From: Chlamydomonas sphaeroides
Taxonomy: Eukaryota; Chlorophyta; Chlorophyceae; Chlamydomonadales; Chlamydomonadaceae
Reading direction: 5' to 3'
Length of the DNA stretch: 37,602 bases
NCBI GenBank assembly: GCA_001662425.1
Contig: BDDC01000155.1
Location: 58,860 to 96,461 of the forward strand
Under the pieces are notes generated by a model. It was given only the letters and a program-made list of their open reading frames with translations. It was not told the DNA's origin and did not search any database. Position 1 is the first letter of the stretch, and each line of letters begins with the position of its first letter. Shown here in pieces: positions 32,393 to 37,602 of this stretch. The translations under genes were made by a program, and so were the position numbers.

Positions 32393-34228
32393 TCAGGGCG
32401 TGGCGAAGAAGGAGCTGTCCACCTCCTCCAGCAGGATGCGCGCCTCGCGGGTGGCGGCGGCGATGGAGGGGTCGCTCTCCGTGGAGGGGCTCACCTCGGA
32501 CACGCGGCGGGCGAGCTGTGGGGGCAGGAGCAGGGGCCGAGGACGTATGGCGGGGCGTGTCAAGGCCGATACAGAGCAACGCACCCCTGGCAGAGCTTTA
32601 GCCGTGGCCCAGGGTGCGTTTAAAGCCCTGCCACGGCACGTGTGCATGCGAGGGGCAAGCAGCGGCGTCGCGCCCTGGGCGCACCTGGTCGCGGGCCTCG
32701 CGCAGGTTGAGGCGCAGGATGTTGGTTGAGGCGATGTCGGTGTTGCTGCGCACCGCGTCCAGGGCGCTCTTGAGCCCCGACACGGCGTTCTTGATCTCCG
32801 TCATCTCTGACGCTGTGGGCGGTACCAGCAAGCGCATGAGAGCAGGCGTTGCGGCCAGAGCAGCAGGGCACCAGATGCGAAGCAGCTAGGGCGGTGGTGG
32901 CTGCGCCTGGCAGGCACGCGGCTGCCCAGCTCATGCCCCGCGCGCTTCGTGTGCCCTTGCTGTCCCGCGCAACCCGGCTGTCTCAGGTACTCTACACCGG
33001 TCATACATTGAACCCCACATGGTCCATGTCGCGCGGCACTGAACGCACCGACTTGGCTGGACAGGACGTCGGCCTGTTGGGAGGACAAGGGTTGCCAGGC
33101 GCAGTCAGGTGTTGGGTGTCGTCGCATCCACCGACGTAGCCCTCGGCAGCATCCGCGACCTGTGGCGCCATGGCCTACCCCCCTGCTTCTGCCGCACCTG
33201 GTAGTAGGTGGGCGGCGGCGTCACATCCACGGCCTCGACCGGCACCACATCGGGCTGCTTGTTGGGCGGCGGCGGGATGAGGTCGTTCAGCAGCGTGGCC
33301 GCCTCGGGCGGCAGGATGGTCTTGACGTTGCTCAGCACATCTGCCTCGACGGTGGCGCCCTTCTCCAGGAACTCAACCAGCGTGTCCTCCACCTCCTGCG
33401 CAGCGTTGGGAATGCACCACGGGTTTCACGAGCTGGCCTACCAGCTCCACGACCTCGAACCCGCCGCCACCAGTATCTCACGTAGCGTGGGAGTCGACGG
33501 GGAGCAGCGCGGGCTGGCCCCGGTGTGGTGCGGAATTCACGGCTGACGCCCAGCGCGCACCGCCAGCGCCGCACGCGATCCGCACCTTGAGGACAACCGC
33601 CTGCTTCTCCTCTAGAGGGCGGGGGTCCTGGAGCAGCTCCACGGCCTTCTCCACGTCCTGCTGCCTGCGTTGGCCCAGGGAAACGGGTCAAGGAGTGGGT
33701 CGGGTAGAGCAAGCGTCGCGGCAGCGCGTGCAAGCAGCCCTTGGGCACGTATGCGACGGATTCGTAGCTAAGCCTCCAGACTCACAGGCGCTGTAGGCGC
33801 TCAGGGACGCTCAGCAGGGCACCGGCACCAGCGCGAGGGCCGAACGCCAACAAATCGAAGGGAGTCTTCATCCAGCGCTCCACCTTTGACCCGACTGTGA
33901 TACGGGAAAGCAAAAAAGCGACATGAAAGTGGGTAAGCGCAAAGCTCAGTCTGTGCCCCGGCAGCAGGCGACCGTGCACGCAATCACTGGGCTTGTGGTT
34001 GCAAAGACGGCGCGACGCAGTGACACCGATGCCGGCAAACATCGCCACGCTTGGCGCACGTCCCACTCGCTGCGCGCAACGCCAAGCGCGAGACACGCCG
34101 GTCAGCGGAGCGGCATTTGCGTTCCGGGCCCTACCAGTGCTGCCATCCATAGACTGCGCCCTGACGACTAGTGACTTCCGGCCGGCCGCATGAGCGACCC
34201 GCGCCGAGGCTCGCGTTTGCATGTGCAT
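32393..34228 (-). CDS. Plastid-targeted protein of unknown function
   Basis: Six exons on the minus strand: 34228-34135, 33894-33786, 33664-33586, 33395-33179, 32806-32685 and 32515-32393, giving 247 residues. Residues 1-28 (Arg, Ala, Ser, no acids until MDGS) look like a chloroplast transit peptide. The mature part begins VERWMKTPFDLLAFGPRAGAG, then turns mostly acidic and helical (PERLQRLQQDVEKAVELLQD, EVEDTLVEFLEKGATVEADV). A Pro-rich turn (LIPPPPNKQPDVV) follows, then another helical segment (MTEIKNAVSGLKSALDAVRS) and a C-terminal helix ending SSFFATP. No membrane span or catalytic motif is visible, and coiled-coil assembly is possible. I do not recognise the family. Exon 4 could instead end at 33198 with exon 5 starting at 32804, giving 240 residues; I prefer the version with a CAG acceptor. 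The gene diverges from the pherophorin-like gene. Confidence 0.75.
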
Positions 34229-35463
34229 TTGTAGCGCGACCAGTCAAGTAAGCAGCTGCACGATTAAGGACCAATATGTCTAACAACACTGATATGTGTG
34301 TGACGGTATGTTGCACAGCGAGGGTTCGAAAGCTAGCGCTGTGGCACGTACCGTACCACAAGGCCCCGCAGGTTTCCTCGACGCCCAGCGCTTTGATTCT
34401 TCTGGCAGGTACGATAGGTGAAGATGCACGGACGAGGTACCAGGCGAGACCGGCTGGGGTGAATAGGTCTCCCCTGGTCTCCTCTGCTCACGCCTCTGCT
34501 CGTGAGCCAGTACGACACGTCCCCTGAAGGTGCAACTGTACGCCTGCCTCTGTGCGGGTGACGTCGCCGTCTGTGCCATTTTGTCCTGGCCGTGTCCCGA
34601 AGGGTCTCGAAGCGCCCCCTTCACCGCTTGCTGCTCGCCTGCACCACGAGGCACGGGTGCGACGCTGGCCTGGCGGCCGGGGCAGCGGTAGCGACATGCC
34701 TGGGCAAGCGCGATCAACCTTCGCCGGCACCGCAGACTGAGTGCAGCCCTGTGCAGCCGCCTGTCAGGGCCGTCACTCTGGCCCAGCCCGGGCCTGGCGT
34801 AGCATCCTATGCTGATACCAAGTAAAAAGAAGCTGCAGCGTGAACTCTGGACGGCAGAGGACGGCCGTGTTGTGCAAGGGTTCGGAAAGAATCGCGACAG
34901 TCCTACAAAGCGAGGGTGGCGTGTGCGCTGGAACGGGTCTGAACGTGCCGGAGCTCTCACCCAACAGGAACCCCAAGGCGGCCTGCCCAGGATGCCAGCT
35001 GTCGGTCGGTGCCGGGCAGCGCTCGGCGCGCGGCCAAACATGGTGGCGGCCGGAGCTGCGGCGGCTTGGCTATGCGTAGAGAACACATTGCAAAAAGGCG
35101 CGTCACACTCGTTTCTTCGCGGCAAGCTAACAGCATCACGGAGCCGTTTCGGCGCGCAAAAGCGCCAACCGCCGACCCGGCATTACGGCAAGCGCAACCC
35201 ACGGCATGAAGCGCAAGTGCATTTGATGCCCTGTAAACTTCAGCACACACACTCGACAACACTATAAAGCTAAAGCAGTGAGCAGTTCACGATACACTTA
35301 CCTACAGCGCGCAGAAGCACGACTGCTACGTTGCGTAGCATCTAGGATTACAAGTCTCACGACAACCTGCAACTGGGCCATCGGTGCGAGCCGTGGCCAA
35401 ACATCCGAACTTCGCGAAACCCTTGCAGCACACCTGCACTTACTTGGAGCAAGTGCTGCAGCC
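34229..35463. other. Divergent intergenic region, 1.2 kb
   Basis: It separates the divergent unknown plastid gene and the pherophorin-like gene. No recognisable exon is present. A long open frame on the minus strand (34280-35125) has no domain signal and reads like chance. TGTAA at 35232-35236 on the plus strand has no gene model ending before it. The only promoter-like element I can support is the TATAAA at 35263. Confidence 0.5.
35263..35268 (+). promoter_or_regulatory. Putative TATA box of the pherophorin-like gene
   Basis: TATAAA lies in a locally AT-rich stretch about 200 bp upstream of the ATG at 35464. A start site about 30 bp downstream would give a 5' UTR of roughly 170 nt. It is based on motif and position only. 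Confidence 0.5.
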
Positions 35464-37602
35464 ATGGGGAGGTCGCTGCTCTCGTTTGCGCTCGCCGTGC
35501 TGTGAGTGACCTGCCCGACAGCTATGTCGTAGCTGCCCAACCCGCTCCGTCGGCAGAGCGCCGAGCCCAGCCGACGCTCCTGTGACGCCCGACAGGCTTG
35601 TCAACTCGGTCATCGGTGCCGCCCGCATGCAAACCGGCATGTACACCAGCTTCCCATACTGCAAGTGCGTCACATATGTCACGTGTGCCCGCTGATGTCA
35701 GGGCCCTGCGGGCCGGTTGGCCACTGGCAAGGCTGGGGCTATGCAGAGCCTGGCGCTGATGTGCACGGCCCCAACCCCGTAAGGCCCGCGGCAGCAGCAC
35801 CAATACCACACAATTTGCACGCACATCGCCTGCTGCTCCCAGGTGCACGACCGCCCCGCGGCCCTTCTGGTTTGAGCCGCTCCTGACCTCAAGCGGACCC
35901 GCACCGGGCGCCAACCAGACCCTTTGCTTCACGCTGCGAGCCAACGTCACTGGCTGCGACGGCCCCTGCTGCAAGACCGCACAGCTGAGCAAGGTTGAGG
36001 TGCGCTTGGGGCCTGAAGCAGCATAAAACTGCAAGCCCTCGCTGTGGACATCACGCCGAACTTCCTTCTTTGATAACCCAGGCGGCACCGCAACCGGCCT
36101 GCGCCCTGCCGATGCTTGGGGTCACCAGGACCCAGCGCACCAAGGCCCCGACCGGTGCCTCGCGCCAGCCCGACCTCACTCACAGTACCCTGAAATGCCC
36201 TGATTCAATCAGGTTAACGTGCGCTCTGGATGCAGCACCCACAACACTTGGGTCGCTGCCACCATCAACGGTGGCCCCGTGCCCATTGCGGCCGCCTTCG
36301 ACGTCCCTCCGTCGGGCCCGTCCGGCAGTACCATTCTGCGCCTCACCGGCCTGTCCCTGGGACTCCAATACGACGGCGCACGGATCTGCCTGGCGCTGAG
36401 CCCCGCCAAGGCCTCCACGGCCGCAGCCGCTTGCACTGCCGCGCCGTCGCTGTGCGCGACGCCGGCTGGCGCGGCGCGCGGTGCGTGCGAAGTGGCAGCC
36501 TTCAGCGCCAGCAGCAGTTGCTGCAGCAGGAGCATTGTGCTGCCCCCTGGCGAGTGGGGTGGGGTGGGGTCAGACAGGGGTGTGCCCGATGCGCGGCGCT
36601 CGCATGGCTCTTGCGCGCGGCCATTGGGCCGCCTTCGCTACACGGGACGATTCCACGGGTTCACTTCATATCGCTGGCTTGCAAGCTGCTGACGTGCTGA
36701 TTCGACCCCCGCCCACTGTTCCCTCCGCCGGTCCATTACCTCCGTATGTCCATTCAGGCTCTGGCGCCGCAAGCCCGCCGCCGCCGGCCCGGGCCTACGT
36801 CGTACCCATGGACAGGGTCTGGTGGGAGGCGGCATCCTTCCCTGACGAGGGTGAGGCTGGAACCTGGGAGCCGCCGCCGGTTGGGACCGTGTTAGTTTTC
36901 GTGGGCTCTCGCTAACCTGTATGTCCCTGCACACACGTACCCCGTGTGCACGATGACAGCGGCACTTCGCTGCTTCCGTGCGAAGCCTCAAAGGCTGTCG
37001 TACCGTCCTGGCCCCACTGTGCGTGTTCCCGCCCCGCCCCGCCCCTCCCAGACGCGTACTGGATCTGGTCCAGTGGGGAGCCCTGGAACGTGGCTGCCGG
37101 CAACGTGCTGTCCATCTTCCGCAGGACCGTGCAGGTGTCGAGACAGACCCCCGCCACGCTCCACGTGACACCAGACGACCGCTGCGACGTGTTCCTGGAC
37201 GACGACTATCAGGGCTCCGCGGTCTGGCGGTGCGCGCGAGGGCCTCGCTGTACGCGCTGGGGCGGGCCCTTGTTTGCCATAGCGCCTCGGCCTCCGCTGT
37301 GTGCGCTGGGCTGAAACCTTGTATTGGATTGTCGTGTGCGCGTTAGGATGCCTGAGCCTTGTACGCTATCTCAGCGTGCTGGCCGTGCTTGACGCCACCT
37401 GCGCATTCTTGGGCCCTCGGTGGTGTGCGTCCGTCCGTCCGCGGCCCCTGCAGGTCTTGGGACACGTGGGATTGCTACAGCAAGATCCCCGTGACGCTGG
37501 CAGCGGGGCCTAACCGCCTCGAGCTGCGCTGCTCCAACGACTGGATAAACGGAAAACCGCCGGCAAGCAGGGGCATATGTAGGGGCGCGAGCGCGCGGGT
37601 CG
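35464..37602 (+). CDS. Secreted pherophorin-domain protein with WIW-type beta-sandwich module (partial)
   Basis: Exons visible: 35464-35501, 35596-35664, 35843-35999, 36213-36558, 36758-36850, 37052-37229 and 37454 onward. The model stays open to the window edge, so the 3' end is missing. Residues 1-22 are a signal peptide split by the first intron. Residues about 32-190 match the pherophorin domain (DUF3707) of volvocine extracellular-matrix proteins: FPYCKC, a CF pair, GPCCKTAQLSKVEVNV, and a cysteine-bounded C-terminal half with VAATINGGPV and GARICLAL. A short PPPP hinge follows. From about 218 the sequence changes to VWWEAASFPD, AYWIWSS, FRRTVQV and a repeat-like TWDCYSKIPVTLAAGPNRLEL. 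This resembles the galactose-binding-like fold found before alpha-L-rhamnosidase domains. The protein probably binds cell-wall or matrix sugars. The exon 4 to 5 junction is the least certain. Confidence 0.78.

Noticed and set aside
34280..35125. 281-codon minus-strand frame in the divergent intergenic region
   Set aside because: No domain, signal peptide, splice logic or conserved-looking segment. One or two frames of this length are expected by chance at this GC content.

Overview
The window is nuclear DNA from a green alga. It is GC-rich, and nine of the ten genes I can model are split into many short exons (about 35-200 nt, some as small as 26-41 nt) by GT-AG introns, mostly with GTGCG or GTGAG donors. 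Several transcripts end near TGTAA, the usual chlorophyte polyadenylation signal. A secreted protein with a pherophorin-type (DUF3707) domain points to Chlorophyceae (volvocine or Sphaeropleales-like). Species-level identity is inference only. I modelled every gene by hand from splice sites, reading-frame phase and homology. Every complete model closes to a whole number of codons.

Layout, left to right: (1) minus 2038-867, a small plastid-targeted single-span membrane protein of unknown function. (2) plus 2321-7362, a LanC-like protein (12 exons) with all three zinc ligands. (3) plus 8474-12709, a TPR + ankyrin + MYND zinc-finger protein (12 exons). (4) minus 17034-14539, a probably plastid-targeted alpha/beta hydrolase (7 exons). 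(5) minus 21720-17601, a SEX4-type phosphoglucan phosphatase with transit peptide, dual-specificity phosphatase domain and CBM48 (12 exons). (6) plus 22142-22918, an intronless dolichol-phosphate mannosyltransferase (DPM1). (7) minus 26924-24072, an NADH-cytochrome b5 reductase (7 exons). (8) plus 27284-31439, a rhomboid-family protein (14 exons) that keeps the serine but has lost the catalytic histidine. (9) minus 34228-32393, a conserved-looking plastid-targeted protein I do not recognise (6 exons). (10) plus 35464 to beyond the window end, a secreted pherophorin-domain protein joined to a WIW-type beta-sandwich module.

The genes are ordinary eukaryotic neighbours, not an operon. Starts face each other across short gaps at 2039-2320, 21721-22141, 26925-27283 and (longer) 34229-35463. 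3' ends converge at 12710-14538, 22919-24071 and 31440-32392. Three gene products probably act in the plastid besides the starch phosphatase (genes 1, 4 and 9). DPM1 acts at the ER, and the reductase at ER or outer mitochondrial membrane. No tRNA, rRNA, CRISPR array, transposase or virus-like gene was seen. The points most worth a second look are the pseudo-rhomboid, the pherophorin/WIW fusion, the unknown plastid protein, a 38-nt near-perfect hairpin in a reductase intron, and a stop-free 231-nt intron ahead of a 4-nt terminal coding exon.
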